Assembly (NCBI RefSeq): GCF_003054325.1
Contig: NZ_QBKU01000012.1
Location: forward strand, 57,713-121,712
DNA: 64,000 nt
Reading direction: 5' to 3'
From: Sulfitobacter mediterraneus
GTDB lineage: Bacteria; Pseudomonadota; Alphaproteobacteria; Rhodobacterales; Rhodobacteraceae
Below, piece by piece: positions 35,153 to 45,162 of the stretch; position 1 is the first letter of the stretch; each line of letters opens with the position of its first letter. A model generated the notes under the pieces. The model was given only the letters and a program-made list of their open reading frames with translations. It was not told the DNA's origin and searched no databases. The translations under genes were made by a program, and so were the position numbers.

Positions 35153-36541
35153 ATGCGCTATATTTCCACCCGTGGCACGGCCCCTGTTCTGAGCTTTGAA
35201 GAAGCGATGCTGACCGGGCTGGCCCGCGATGGCGGACTATATGTTCCAGAAACAATTCCGACCCTGAGCAAAGACCAGATCGCCGCAATGGCAGGCCAGT
35301 CCTACGAAGAGGTCGCTTTTACCGTGATGCGCCCCTTCATCGGTGACACTTTTACGGATGAGGAATTCCGCGATCTGATCGCCAAGGCCTATGGCAGTTT
35401 TGGCCATGTCGCCCGTGCGCCGATGGTGCAGCTTGCGCCAAATCATTTCCTGCTTGAGCTGTTTCACGGCCCGACACTGGCGTTCAAAGACTTTGCGATG
35501 CAGTTGATCGGCCAGATGTTCCAAAAGGCTTTGGGCCGCAAGGGTGAGCGGGTGACGATTGTCGGCGCGACCTCCGGCGACACCGGATCAGCCGCGATCG
35601 AGGCCTTCCGCGGCCTCGATAATGTCGATGTGTTTATCCTTTACCCACATGGCCGCGTGTCCGAAGTGCAGCGCCGCCAGATGACCACGCCAACAGAATC
35701 GAATGTGCATGCCTTGGCCGTTGATGGCGATTTTGATGATTGTCAGGCCCGCCTCAAGGATATGTTCAACGATTTTGAGTTCCGCGACGGCGTGAAACTG
35801 GCCGGGGTCAATTCGATCAACTGGGGCCGGGTACTGGCGCAAGTGGTTTACTACTTCTCCTCCGCCGTGTCCTTGGGCGCACCGGATCGCGAGGTCAGCT
35901 TTACCGTGCCAACCGGCAACTTCGGCGATATTTTCGCGGGCTACATCGCCCGTCAAATGGGCCTGCCCATTGCAGATCTACTGGTTGCAACCAACCAAAA
36001 CGACATCTTGGACCGGTGCCTCAAGGGGCAGGGGTATCACAAGGGCGGTGTGCATGCTTCGATCAGCCCATCGATGGATATTCAGGTTTCCTCCAACTTT
36101 GAACGGGCGTTGTTTGACGCATATGGCCGCGACGGCGCTGCGATCAAACAATTGATGGACGAGCTGGGGCAGGGCGGCTTTGATGTGTCGCAAGGGGCGT
36201 TGCAGGCGTTGCAAGAGATCTACCACTCTGGCCGCGCCTCCGAAGAGGAAACATCAGCGACCATCGCAGACACACTGAAAACCTCGGCTGAGCTGCTATG
36301 CCCGCATTCCGCCATTGGTGTGAAAGTGGCCAACGAACAGCGCGATCCGGCAATCCCGATGATCACGCTGGCCACCGCGCATCCGGCCAAGTTCCCCGAT
36401 GCGGTTGAGGCGGCCACAGGGGTGCGTCCGGGCCTGCCGCCGCGCATGGCGGACCTGTTTGACCGCGACGAACGCCTGACCCGCGTGGACAATGATCTTG
36501 ATGCGCTGAAAACGCTTATCAAAGGGAAACTCAACGCGTGA
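35153..36541 (+). CDS. thrC: Threonine synthase
   Basis: 462 residues of the PLP-dependent threonine synthase family. MRYISTRGTAPVLSFEEAML opens the protein, the PLP Lys112 lies in HGPTLAFKDFAMQ, and GATSGDTGSAAIEAFRG and VPTGNFGDIFAGYIA contact the phosphate. It converts O-phosphohomoserine to threonine. It begins three bases after the surf1 stop and overlaps the next gene by four bases (GTGA). Confidence 0.97.
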   Translation: MRYISTRGTAPVLSFEEAMLTGLARDGGLYVPETIPTLSKDQIAAMAGQSYEEVAFTVMRPFIGDTFTDEEFRDLIAKAYGSFGHVARAPMVQLAPNHFLLELFHGPTLAFKDFAMQLIGQMFQKALGRKGERVTIVGATSGDTGSAAIEAFRGLDNVDVFILYPHGRVSEVQRRQMTTPTESNVHALAVDGDFDDCQARLKDMFNDFEFRDGVKLAGVNSINWGRVLAQVVYYFSSAVSLGAPDREVSFTVPTGNFGDIFAGYIARQMGLPIADLLVATNQNDILDRCLKGQGYHKGGVHASISPSMDIQVSSNFERALFDAYGRDGAAIKQLMDELGQGGFDVSQGALQALQEIYHSGRASEEETSATIADTLKTSAELLCPHSAIGVKVANEQRDPAIPMITLATAHPAKFPDAVEAATGVRPGLPPRMADLFDRDERLTRVDNDLDALKTLIKGKLNA

Positions 36542-37800
36542 GCCTGAACCAGCACCGCCTGCCAAACGGATTTCGTATTGTCACGGAAAACATGCCGGGG
36601 CTTGCCTCGGCGTCTATCGGGATCTGGGTGTCGGCGGGCGGTCGCCATGAGACACCAAATCAAAACGGTATCGCGCATTTCCTTGAACATATGGCGTTCA
36701 AAGGCACGGAGCGGCGCACGTCTTTGCAAATCGCCGAGGCGATTGAAGACGTGGGCGGCTATATCAACGCCTATACCTCGCGCGAAGTGACTGCCTATTA
36801 CGTGCGGGTGCTGGAAAACGACGTGGCGCTGGGGCTGGATGTGATTGCCGATATCCTGCGCAACCCTGTGCTGGACCCCAAGGAAATCGAGGTTGAGCGC
36901 GGGGTGATCCTGCAAGAGATCGGTCAGGCGCTGGACACCCCCGATGACGTGATCTTTGACTGGCTGCAAGAAGAGGCCTATCCCGACCAACCGCTTGGCC
37001 GTACGATCCTAGGTCCGGCAGAACGGGTCTCGGCCTTTGGGCAAGCAGATTTGCGGTCGTTCATTGACGATCATTATGGCCCCGAACAGATGATCCTCGC
37101 CGCCGCTGGCGCCGTGGATCATGACGAGATCGTCAAACTGGCCGAAGCGCTGTTTGGCGATATGCCCGCCAAGCCGTTGTTTCAGACCGCGCCTGCGCAA
37201 TTCAAGGGTGGCGAAACACGCCAGTTGAAACCGCTGGAGCAGGCGCATTTTGCGCTTGGGTTCGAATCGCCCGGCTACCGCGCTGACGATATCTATGTGG
37301 CGCAGATCTATGCTTCTGCGCTGGGTGGCGGCATGTCATCGCGTCTGTTTCAGGAAATTCGGGAAAACCGCGGGCTGTGCTACTCAATCTTTGCGCAGGC
37401 CGGGGCCTATGCCGACACGGGCATGATGACGGTCTATGCAGGGACCTCTGCCGAACAACTGCCGGAACTGGCAGGCATCACCATCGACGAGATGAAACGT
37501 GCCGCTGCGGATATGTCCCCGGCCGAGGTCGCCCGCGCTCGTGCGCAGATGAAGGCAGGATTGCTGATGGGGCTGGAAAGCCCGTCCAACCGCGCCGAAC
37601 GTCTGGCGCGGTTGATCCAGATCTGGGACCGCATTCCGCCGCTTGAGGAAACCATCGAAAAGATCGACGCGGTGACCACGGGTGACGTGCGCGACATGGC
37701 AGAGCGGATCGCGGCGCAGGCACCTGCCGCGCTAGCGCTGTATGGTCCGGTTGATGGCGCCCCGACCCTCCAGCAACTAGAGGAGCGCCGCGCGGCCTGA
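36538..37800 (+). CDS. M16-family zinc metallopeptidase (mitochondrial-processing-peptidase-like)
   Basis: 420 residues with the inverted zinc motif HFLEH (His47, Glu50, His51) in GIAHFLEHMAFKGT and a downstream acidic ligand region EVERGVILQEI. It ends with DLSPAEVARARAQ-type M16 C-terminal sequence (here DMSPAEVARARAQ). The start codon is GTG at 36538, overlapping the thrC stop; the N-terminal LNQHRLPNGFRIVTE matches the family. Bacterial homologues degrade peptides; a specific substrate is unknown. The thrC-M16 order is a common arrangement in this group. Confidence 0.94.
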   Translation: MSLNQHRLPNGFRIVTENMPGLASASIGIWVSAGGRHETPNQNGIAHFLEHMAFKGTERRTSLQIAEAIEDVGGYINAYTSREVTAYYVRVLENDVALGLDVIADILRNPVLDPKEIEVERGVILQEIGQALDTPDDVIFDWLQEEAYPDQPLGRTILGPAERVSAFGQADLRSFIDDHYGPEQMILAAAGAVDHDEIVKLAEALFGDMPAKPLFQTAPAQFKGGETRQLKPLEQAHFALGFESPGYRADDIYVAQIYASALGGGMSSRLFQEIRENRGLCYSIFAQAGAYADTGMMTVYAGTSAEQLPELAGITIDEMKRAAADMSPAEVARARAQMKAGLLMGLESPSNRAERLARLIQIWDRIPPLEETIEKIDAVTTGDVRDMAERIAAQAPAALALYGPVDGAPTLQQLEERRAA

Positions 37801-38384
37801 TGTTGCTGATCAAACGCAAGCTGAAGATCGAAACAGAGCGTTTGACGCTGCGTACCCCTGTGCAGGCAGATTTCCGGCCTTGGACCGCACTGCGGGTCAA
37901 AAGCGAAAGCTACCTGAAACAATGGGAACCCGCTTGGGCAGATGATCATCTGACCCGCAAGGCGTTTTCCAATCGGGTCTATTGGGCCTCAAGATCAATC
38001 AGTTCCGGCACTGCGATGCCGCTGTTCCTGATCCGCCGCGAAGATCAGACCCTGATCGGGGCCATTACCCTTGATAACATCCGCCGTGGCCCTGCGCAGG
38101 CGGGCACCTTGGGGTATTGGACCGGCGCCCCCTTTGCCCGCCAAGGCTACATGCGCGAGGCGATTGAAGCCGTGGTGCACCAAGCCTTCACCCGCCTTGA
38201 CCTCAGCAGGATCGAAGCGGCCTGCCTGCCCGAAAACAAACCCTCGCGCGGGCTGTTGGAAAAGTCGGGCTTTAAATACGAAGGTGTCGCGCAAAGCTAT
38301 CTTCAGATTGACGGGCGCTGGCGGACCCATGTGCTTTATGCGTGCCTGCGCGGTGACCGGCGCGGGCGCACCGAGGCCGGATAG
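37800..38384 (+). CDS. GNAT-family acetyltransferase, RimJ/RimL-like
   Basis: 194 residues starting MLLIKRKLKIETERLTLRTP and containing LGYWTGAPFARQGYMREAIE, the acetyl-CoA loop region, and ALKYEGVAQ-like SGFKYEGVAQSYLQIDGRW. These match N-acetyltransferases related to ribosomal-protein RimJ and RimL. Its ATG overlaps the M16 stop by one base, so it belongs to the same operon. The true target, a ribosomal protein or another amine, is unknown. Confidence 0.9.
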   Translation: MLLIKRKLKIETERLTLRTPVQADFRPWTALRVKSESYLKQWEPAWADDHLTRKAFSNRVYWASRSISSGTAMPLFLIRREDQTLIGAITLDNIRRGPAQAGTLGYWTGAPFARQGYMREAIEAVVHQAFTRLDLSRIEAACLPENKPSRGLLEKSGFKYEGVAQSYLQIDGRWRTHVLYACLRGDRRGRTEAG

Positions 38385-38451
38385 CCCGCAAGCGGCAGGC
38401 GCGGCGCAATACCCCCTTGCATCCTCATCGGCCTATGCTGATTGATAGGGC

Positions 38452-39873
38452 ATGACACCAAAACCACTCAATTCCGCTGATGCGTCCTTCCTGTCCTCGC
38501 TGGAGGCGGCCTTGCCCGCAGACACCCTGCGTGCCGCAGATGTGCGATACCTTGAAGAGCCGCGTGGCATTTACAAAGGTCAGCCCACCGCCGTGGCGCT
38601 GCCGCGCAGCACAGAGGAGGTTGCAACAGTGATCCGTCATGCAGGCGCGGCCCGCGTCGGCGTGGTGCCTTACGGCGGCGGCACAGGTCTTGTCGGCGGG
38701 CAGGTCGCGCAGGATGGCTCAGTGCCCCTGATCCTGTCGATGGAACGGATGAACCAGATCCGCGCGGTCCATGCCGACGAAAACGTGCTGGTCGCTGATG
38801 GCGGTGCGATTCTGGCCGATATCCAAAGCGCAGCGGATGCTCAGGGCCGGCTGTTCCCGCTGTCGCTGGCCTCCGAAGGGTCGGCGCGGATCGGCGGCAA
38901 TCTGGCCACCAATGCGGGCGGCACTGGCGTGCTGCGCTATGGCAATGCCCGCGATCTGTGTCTGGGGCTTGAGGCCGTGCTGCCGGACGGTCAGATCTGG
39001 AACGGGCTGACGCGCCTGCGCAAGAACAACACCGGCTATGACCTGCGGCATCTGTTGATCGGGGCCGAGGGCACATTGGGGATGATCACCGGTGCCGCGC
39101 TCAAACTCTTTCCTGTGCCTGCCCAAACCGGCAGCGCGATGTTGGTGGTGCAAAGCCCGGCAGCGGCGCTGAAACTGCTGTCACTGGCCCGCGATCATTT
39201 GGGCGAGATGGTCAGCGCCTTTGAGCTGATCCACGGGCAAGGGATGCGTTTCCTTGCCGAAGCCGGCCTTGATGTGCGGCTGCCTTTTGATGAGGCGCCG
39301 GAATGGACGGTGTTGATTGACGTGGGTCTGAGCGGCGGTTTGATCCCCGCAGACGCGCTGGAAACCCTGTTTGCTGCTGGCTATGAGGCCGGTCTGGTAA
39401 CGGACGGCGTGATCGCGCAGAACCAGCAACAATCAGACGATTTCTGGCGCATCCGCGAAATGATCCCCGAGGCAAACCGCCGTATCGGCTCTATCTCCAG
39501 CCACGATATTTCTGTACCGCTCAGCGCGATCCCTGACTTTATCACCCAAGGCACTGCGCAAATTTCGGAACTCGGCGCGTTTCGGATCAATTGTTTTGGC
39601 CATGTGGGTGACGGAAACCTGCATTTCAACGTCTTTCCCATGCCGGGCAAATCCCGCGCCGATCACCAGAACCAGCGCGAAGAGATGAAATATCTGATCC
39701 ATGATCTTGTCGACCGGATGGGCGGATCGGTCAGCGCCGAACACGGCATCGGGCGGCTTAAGGTTGGCGATCTGGAACGCTATGGCGATCCGGCCAAACT
39801 GTCGGCGATGCGCGCCATCAAGGCGGCGCTGGACCCGCAGGGGATTATGAACCCCGGCGCGGTTCTGCGGTAG
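38452..39873 (+). CDS. FAD-binding oxidoreductase, GlcD/D-2-hydroxyacid dehydrogenase type
   Basis: 473 residues. The N-terminal half is an FAD_binding_4 (PCMH) domain with GVVPYGGGTGLVGGQVA and GGNLATNAGGTGVLRYGN. The C-terminal half has the FAD-linked oxidase part with CFGHVGDGNLHFNVF and VSAEHGIGRLK. The architecture fits D-lactate, D-2-hydroxyglutarate or glycolate dehydrogenases; the substrate is not fixed by sequence. It stands alone, convergent with apt, only six bases apart. Confidence 0.92.
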   Translation: MTPKPLNSADASFLSSLEAALPADTLRAADVRYLEEPRGIYKGQPTAVALPRSTEEVATVIRHAGAARVGVVPYGGGTGLVGGQVAQDGSVPLILSMERMNQIRAVHADENVLVADGGAILADIQSAADAQGRLFPLSLASEGSARIGGNLATNAGGTGVLRYGNARDLCLGLEAVLPDGQIWNGLTRLRKNNTGYDLRHLLIGAEGTLGMITGAALKLFPVPAQTGSAMLVVQSPAAALKLLSLARDHLGEMVSAFELIHGQGMRFLAEAGLDVRLPFDEAPEWTVLIDVGLSGGLIPADALETLFAAGYEAGLVTDGVIAQNQQQSDDFWRIREMIPEANRRIGSISSHDISVPLSAIPDFITQGTAQISELGAFRINCFGHVGDGNLHFNVFPMPGKSRADHQNQREEMKYLIHDLVDRMGGSVSAEHGIGRLKVGDLERYGDPAKLSAMRAIKAALDPQGIMNPGAVLR

Positions 39874-39879
39874 GTCTGA

Positions 39880-40410
39880 TCACAATCCGTCAAAGGCGCA
39901 GAGGGCATGCACATCCATGCCCATATCTTCCAGCTTTTTGCGGCCGCCCAGTTCGGGCAGATCAATGATAAAGGCGCAAGATACAATCTCGCCGCCCAAA
40001 CGGTGGATCAGCTTGATCCCCGCTTCTGCGGTGCCGCCGGTTGCCAGCAGATCGTCCACCACCAGAACCTTTTCGCCCTCTTTGATGGCATCGTCGTGGA
40101 TCTCCACAATCGCCTCGCCATATTCAAGCTTGTAGTCCTGACTGATCGTGGTGCCGGGCAGCTTGCCTTTCTTGCGGATCGGGACAAACCCAACGCTTAG
40201 CTGATGGGCGATCGCGCCGCCAAGGATAAAGCCGCGTGCCTCTAGCCCCACAACCTTGTCGATGTTGATGCCCGCGTAGGGGTGCAACATCTGGTCAATC
40301 GCCATGCGAAAGCCCCGTGGATCGGCAAATAGGGTGGTCACATCGCGGAACATGATCCCCTCGTGTGGGAAATCGACGATAGTGCGGATATAATCCTGTA
40401 CGTTCTTCAT
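39880..40410 (-). CDS. apt: Adenine phosphoribosyltransferase
   Basis: 176 residues with the PRPP-binding motif [17 protein letters not shown] and the N-terminal [20 protein letters not shown] typical of Apt. It makes AMP from adenine and PRPP. Its ATG overlaps the stop of the LysE-type gene by four bases, and mtnP lies two genes upstream on the same strand; the adenine released by MtnP is a natural substrate. Confidence 0.96.
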   Translation of the reverse strand: MKNVQDYIRTIVDFPHEGIMFRDVTTLFADPRGFRMAIDQMLHPYAGINIDKVVGLEARGFILGGAIAHQLSVGFVPIRKKGKLPGTTISQDYKLEYGEAIVEIHDDAIKEGEKVLVVDDLLATGGTAEAGIKLIHRLGGEIVSCAFIIDLPELGGRKKLEDMGMDVHALCAFDGL

Positions 40411-41036
40411 GGCATGCTCCGGCGCAATGTGGCGGTCAATACACCCATAGTGATCAACGCGGCACCGCCCGCCCGAGTGATCCAGGTAATGATGGATGGC
40501 CGCGCAATGATCTGGCGCAACCGGTCTGCCAGAAGCGCATACGCCAAAGCGTTCAGCGCCGCCAGTGTGACAAAGGTCGCAATGAGAATTGCAAACTGCG
40601 GCAAGAGCGGCGCGGCAGGCGACAGGAACTGCGGCACAAAGGCGATGAAAAAGGCGATGGATTTGGGGTTCAGCGCCGTCACTGCTGCGGTGTGACCAAA
40701 CACCCGGCTTGCGGTGATGTTGTCTGCCGCTGGCACCGAGAGCCCCTCACTGGGCGCGGAGCGGATCAATTTGAATCCCAGCCAGACCAGATAGGCCGCA
40801 CCCACCCATTTCAGCGCGGTAAATAGCGTGGCAGAGGCCAGCACCAATGCGCCCAATCCCGCCAGCGACGCGCTCATCGCGACAAGGTCACCCAAGGCCA
40901 CGCCCGCCGCCGAGGCCACGGCAACAGAGCGGCCTTTGCTGAGCGCATAGCTCAGCACCAGCAGAACCGTGGGACCGGGGATCAACAGCAGGGCAAAGGA
41001 TGCCGCGACAAAGGTCAGCCATAATTCGAATGTCAT
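40407..41036 (-). CDS. LysE/RhtB-family amino acid exporter
   Basis: 209 residues, about six membrane spans. The N-terminus [21 protein letters not shown] carries the LysE-type PGP motif, followed by [16 protein letters not shown] and the [15 protein letters not shown] segment. Members export amino acids or derivatives. It lies between mtnP and apt and overlaps apt by four bases. An export of a methionine-related compound would fit the neighbours but is only a guess. Confidence 0.9.
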   Translation of the reverse strand: MTFELWLTFVAASFALLLIPGPTVLLVLSYALSKGRSVAVASAAGVALGDLVAMSASLAGLGALVLASATLFTALKWVGAAYLVWLGFKLIRSAPSEGLSVPAADNITASRVFGHTAAVTALNPKSIAFFIAFVPQFLSPAAPLLPQFAILIATFVTLAALNALAYALLADRLRQIIARPSIITWITRAGGAALITMGVLTATLRRSMP

Positions 41037-41079
41037 GTTCGTTTTTCCTGTTCTTCGCCCGCGCGGGGGCGCGCGTTCA

Positions 41080-41952
41080 TCAAATCACCCGGCCTGCCAC
41101 GGCGTCCAGCTTGGCCATCACTTCGGGGTCACGGGCATCCGGTTGGGTCAGAATCGCATATTCCAGCGCCCGGTCACACCCATGCGGGCAGGGCGCACGG
41201 TCTGTCCCCAGCAGTTTTGGCAATCGGGACACCAAGGCGCGGCCCTTGTCGGCGTTGCCCATGAGGGTGGCAATGATCGCGGTCACATCCACCTCACCGT
41301 GGTCCGGGTGCCAGCTGTCATAATCGGTGATCATCGCAACGGAGGCATAGCAAAGCTCTGCCTCGCGGGCGAGTTTGGCCTCGGGCATATTGGTCATCCC
41401 GATCACATCCGCGCCCCAGCTTTCGCGGTACAACTTGGATTCGGCCAATGTCGAGAACTGCGGGCCTTCCATGGCCAGATAGGTGCCGCCACGATGCACG
41501 TTGATACCGGCGTCTCTGGCCGCTTCCTCGCAGGCGTTTCCAAGGCGCGGGCAGGTCGGATGCGCCACGCTGACATGGGCCACACAACCCGTGCCGAAAA
41601 ATGACTTGGGCCGCGCAAAGGTGCGGTCAATGAACTGATCTACAACGACAAAATCTCCCGGGGCCATTTCATCACGGAAGGAACCGCAGGCCGAGACAGA
41701 GATCACATCGGTGCAGCCAAGCCGCTTGAGTGCGTCGATATTGGCGCGGTAGGGCACATCGCTGGGCGCGTGCACATGGCCGCGTCCGTGGCGGGGCAAG
41801 AACACCATCTCAACGCCGTCCAAACTGCCGGTCAAAAGCTGATCGGACGGATCGCCCCACGGGGTTTCCACCTGTACCCAATCGGCGTTTTGAAGGCCGT
41901 CAATCTCGTAAATGCCCGATCCTCCGATCACGGCAATCTTGGTCTGTGTCAT
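41080..41952 (-). CDS. mtnP: S-methyl-5'-thioadenosine phosphorylase
   Basis: 290 residues of the PNP/MTAP family: IAVIGGSGIYEIDGL at the N-terminus, PRHGRGHVHAPSDVPYRANI, GDFVVVDQFIDRT, and TLAESKLYRESWGADVIGMTNMPEA (given here as two motifs, TLAESKLYRESW and GADVIGMTNMPEA). It phosphorolyses methylthioadenosine to adenine and methylthioribose-1-phosphate. It is the first gene of an operon with lysE and apt. Confidence 0.95.
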   Translation of the reverse strand: MTQTKIAVIGGSGIYEIDGLQNADWVQVETPWGDPSDQLLTGSLDGVEMVFLPRHGRGHVHAPSDVPYRANIDALKRLGCTDVISVSACGSFRDEMAPGDFVVVDQFIDRTFARPKSFFGTGCVAHVSVAHPTCPRLGNACEEAARDAGINVHRGGTYLAMEGPQFSTLAESKLYRESWGADVIGMTNMPEAKLAREAELCYASVAMITDYDSWHPDHGEVDVTAIIATLMGNADKGRALVSRLPKLLGTDRAPCPHGCDRALEYAILTQPDARDPEVMAKLDAVAGRVI

Positions 41953-42204
41953 TGCGGCCCCTTTTCACGTCCTGCGCATCCAGCCGACAGGAAGGCAGAG
42001 CGCCGGACTGATTTCAACCCCGGAAACGGGCGGCGCGGATGACAGATGGGTGAGCATTTGGCGGCACCGGTCGGCGCTATGGCCATGGGGGGCAGCACCG
42101 CAAGGCCGAAAGGGTTTTCATTTGGGCGGTTCTGGTCTAGGCAGCGGCCAACGCCTTGCGACGCAACAAGGCCCCCTCCGATCCCTCACGACAAAGGATG
42201 CCCC
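41953..42204. other. Divergent intergenic region mtnP / SulP permease
   Basis: 252 bases between divergent starts. It carries an open plus-strand frame in phase with the permease but no ribosome site or conserved sequence, so it is read as non-coding with two promoters. Confidence 0.45.
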
Positions 42205-43875
42205 ATGGCGCGCGCCTCACTTCTGCATAGTTTTACAAAAAATCTGGAAGTCACCGATCTGCGCTGGATGCCCGAAGACGGGTTTTCCATCGGTCGGTTG
42301 CGCATTGAACTGTTGTCGGGCCTGACCGTCGCGCTGGCGCTGGTGCCCGAAGCGGTGGCCTTTGCCTTTGTCGCCGGTGTGCATCCCCTTGTTGGGCTCT
42401 ATGCGGCGTTTCTGGTTGGCCTGATCACTGCCTTGATCGGTGGCCGCCCCGGTATGATCTCTGGCGCGACAGGCGCCTTGGCGGTTGTAATGGTGGCTCT
42501 GGTGGCACAGCACGGGGTGGAATACCTCTTTGCCACCGTGGTTTTGATGGGGTTGATCCAGATCTTTGCTGGCGTGATGCAATGGGGCAAGTTTATCCGT
42601 CTGGTGCCGCATCCGGTGATGCTGGGCTTTGTGAACGGGTTGGCGATTGTGATTTTCCTCGCCCAGATGAGCCAGTTCAAGGTGCCCGGCACCATGGTGG
42701 ACACCGGGCATGGCATGGGCGGCGGTGAATGGCTGTCGGGCACGCCGCTGTTCCTGATGCTGGCGCTTGTGGGCGCGACGATGGCAATCATCTGGGTGAT
42801 GCCGCGCATCACCAAGTTTATCCCCGCACCGCTGGCAGGCATTGGCATCGTCGCCGCTGTGGTGATCTTTACCGGTATGGATGTGCCGCGCGTGGGCGAT
42901 CTGGCCTCTATCGAAGGTGGCCTGCCGATGTTGCACATGCCCTTTGGCGAAGGGATCGGCCTTTATGGCACGGCGCTGGCGCCGTTCAACCTTGAAACAC
43001 TCTATATTATTGCGCCCTATGCGGTGATCCTCGCCGCGATTGGTCTGATTGAATCGCTGCTGACCCTCAATCTGGTCAGTGACATGACCGGCACCCGGGG
43101 CGGTGCCAGTCAGGAATGTATTGCCCAAGGTGTGGCCAACACCGTGACCGGCTTTTTCGCGGGCATGGGCGGTTGTGCGATGATTGGTCAGTCGATGATC
43201 AACGTCAAATCCGGCGGGCGCACCCGCGTGGCCGGAATCGCCGCGGCGGTGTTCTTGCTGTTGTTCATTCTTGTCGGATCCCCCCTGATCGAACAGATCC
43301 CGTTGGCCGCACTGGTCGGTGTGATGTTCATGGTGGTGATCGGCACCTTTGCGTGGAACTCTCTGACAATCCTGCGCAAAGTGCCTCTGACAGATGCCTT
43401 TGTGATCCTGCTGGTAACGGTTGTCACAGTCTATGAAGACCTGGCCGTGGCGGTTGTGGTTGGCGTGATTGTATCGGCGTTGGCCTACGCATGGAACAAC
43501 GCCCGGCGCATCGACGCGACCACGCGCGATTCCCATTCCGAAGAAGGCGCCAAGGTCTATGAGATCCACGGACCATTGTTCTTTGGCTCCTCCGATGGCT
43601 TCGCCGAACTCTTCGACGTGGCAGGCGACCCGGACCGCGTGATCATCGATTTTGCAGACAGCCGGGTTGTGGATCAATCCGCGCTGCAAGCGATCGAAGC
43701 GATTGCCGGTAAATACGAGGCCGCGGGCAAACATGTCGCCCTGCGTCACCTCAGCCGCGATTGTCACAAACTGCTGACCAAAGCGGGCCATCTGATGATC
43801 GACAGCGATGATGACCCTGATTACGAACTGGCGGTGGATTATTCAGTGCGCACAGGGATCTTGGGCGGGCATTGA
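42205..43875 (+). CDS. SulP/SLC26-family anion permease with STAS domain
   Basis: 556 residues. Ten or more membrane spans begin with GLTVALALVPEAVAFAFVAG, and the family segments AALVGVMFMVVIGTFAW and GGRPGMISGATGALAVVMVA are visible. The C-terminal hundred residues are a STAS domain (YEIHGPLFFGSSDGF, VIIDFADSRVVDQSALQAIE). Such carriers move sulfate, bicarbonate or dicarboxylates; the anion is not clear here. AAGGA seven bases before the ATG at 42205 decides the start over in-frame ATGs further upstream. Confidence 0.93.
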   Translation: MARASLLHSFTKNLEVTDLRWMPEDGFSIGRLRIELLSGLTVALALVPEAVAFAFVAGVHPLVGLYAAFLVGLITALIGGRPGMISGATGALAVVMVALVAQHGVEYLFATVVLMGLIQIFAGVMQWGKFIRLVPHPVMLGFVNGLAIVIFLAQMSQFKVPGTMVDTGHGMGGGEWLSGTPLFLMLALVGATMAIIWVMPRITKFIPAPLAGIGIVAAVVIFTGMDVPRVGDLASIEGGLPMLHMPFGEGIGLYGTALAPFNLETLYIIAPYAVILAAIGLIESLLTLNLVSDMTGTRGGASQECIAQGVANTVTGFFAGMGGCAMIGQSMINVKSGGRTRVAGIAAAVFLLLFILVGSPLIEQIPLAALVGVMFMVVIGTFAWNSLTILRKVPLTDAFVILLVTVVTVYEDLAVAVVVGVIVSALAYAWNNARRIDATTRDSHSEEGAKVYEIHGPLFFGSSDGFAELFDVAGDPDRVIIDFADSRVVDQSALQAIEAIAGKYEAAGKHVALRHLSRDCHKLLTKAGHLMIDSDDDPDYELAVDYSVRTGILGGH

Positions 43876-43935
43876 TCGGCCCGTTTCCGCCGCGAAAAAC
43901 CGCATATCCATTTGCGAATTTTTCCGCCCCCGCGA

Positions 43936-44541
43936 TCAGTCGTCGGGGCGGATAATCTCAAACACCTCACGGACACGGGTGTAATCGCGATACCCCAACC
44001 GCGACAGCGGCTCATACCGGGTCACGTCAAAGCGGCCATCGACCACACAATCGTCGCGCAGATGCACGCCAACAACCTCGCCAAACACCACAAAATTGGC
44101 CTCGCCCTCGATCCTGACAATCTGGGTCATCCGGCACTCAAGGCTGGCCGGAGCATTGGCCACACGGGCACAATCAATCACATCACACCCCGCCTTTTCG
44201 ACCTGCGCATGGGCAAATTCATCCGCGTCATGGGGCAGGGTGGCAGAGCTGAGGTTCATTGCCTCGCGCGCCGCATATTCCACGATGTTCACACAAAAGA
44301 CGCCGGTCTCGCGAATATTGGCAACCGAATCCTTGGTGCCATCCACATCGTCCTTCACCCCGGTGGAGGCAAACATCACCTGTGGCGGCACATAGGCCAC
44401 GCCGTTGAAAAACGAATAAGGCGCAAGATTGTCGCGCCCGTCCGCGTCACGGGTAGATATCCAGCCGATGGGGCGGGGCGTGACAATGGCGTTGAACGGG
44501 TTGTGCGGCAGGCCGTGGCCATTTTCCGGGCGATAGAACAT
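43936..44541 (-). CDS. Flavin reductase-like FMN-binding protein
   Basis: 201 residues with the split-barrel flavin-binding core (PHNPFNAIVTPRPIGWISTR, NLAPYSFFNGVAYVPPQVMF, DSVANIRETGVFCVNIVEY). Family members bind FMN and reduce it or act as oxidoreductases; the substrate is unknown. AGGAGAG lies seven bases before the ATG at 44541, which decides the start. It is divergent from a GNAT gene. Confidence 0.9.
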   Translation of the reverse strand: MFYRPENGHGLPHNPFNAIVTPRPIGWISTRDADGRDNLAPYSFFNGVAYVPPQVMFASTGVKDDVDGTKDSVANIRETGVFCVNIVEYAAREAMNLSSATLPHDADEFAHAQVEKAGCDVIDCARVANAPASLECRMTQIVRIEGEANFVVFGEVVGVHLRDDCVVDGRFDVTRYEPLSRLGYRDYTRVREVFEIIRPDD

Positions 44542-44593
44542 AGGGGCGCTCTCCTTGGTCAATTGCACCTATGGCTAACGTCATGTTAGGGGC

Positions 44594-45115
44594 ATGGCCA
44601 CCGCAATTCGGGGCAGGAACCGCACCTTGTACCAGCTCATCCCAGAAACCCCTGATGATTATTGGGAGGTCGAGGCGCTATATGACACCTGCTTTGCGCC
44701 GGGGCGCGAGGCGTTGTCGTCATACCGCCTGCGCGACGGGGTGCCTTCGGTGGCAGGGCTCAGCCACGTGGCGCGGGACGCGGATGGCATTCTGGCGGGC
44801 GCGATCCGCTATTGGCCGGTGCATATCGGCGCTCATGACGCGCTGCTGCTGGGGCCTGTTGCGGTGCACCCCACCCGGCAGGGCGAAGGGCTGGGCCGCG
44901 CCCTGATCGAAGAAAGCCTTGATGCGGCCACGCCCTTTGGCTGGCACCGAGTGATGCTGGTGGGGGATGCGCCCTACTACAATCGCTTTGGCTTTGACCG
45001 GCTGCAAGATGTGATCATGCCGCCGCCCACAAACCCCGAACGGGTGCTGGGCCGCACCCTGTCAAAAGATTCCTGGCGTGGTGTCAAAGGGCATGTGCGG
45101 CGCTGGAGCGATTGA
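44594..45115 (+). CDS. GNAT-family N-acetyltransferase
   Basis: 173 residues with the acetyl-CoA loop LGPVAVHPTRQGEGLGRALIE and VMLVGDAPYYNRFGFDR, which places it among the YhbS-like putative acetyltransferases. The substrate is unknown. It is divergent from the flavin reductase and 48 bases upstream of the EcsC-family gene. Confidence 0.88.
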   Translation: MATAIRGRNRTLYQLIPETPDDYWEVEALYDTCFAPGREALSSYRLRDGVPSVAGLSHVARDADGILAGAIRYWPVHIGAHDALLLGPVAVHPTRQGEGLGRALIEESLDAATPFGWHRVMLVGDAPYYNRFGFDRLQDVIMPPPTNPERVLGRTLSKDSWRGVKGHVRRWSD

Positions 45116-45162
45116 AATCATGCCGGTCCCGCCCCACATCATAGGCAAAGAGAAGGACCACC

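Noticed and set aside
42217..43791. A 524-codon minus-strand open frame opposite the SulP permease
   Set aside because: It is His/Gln/Arg-rich and antisense to a multi-span transporter with clear motifs.
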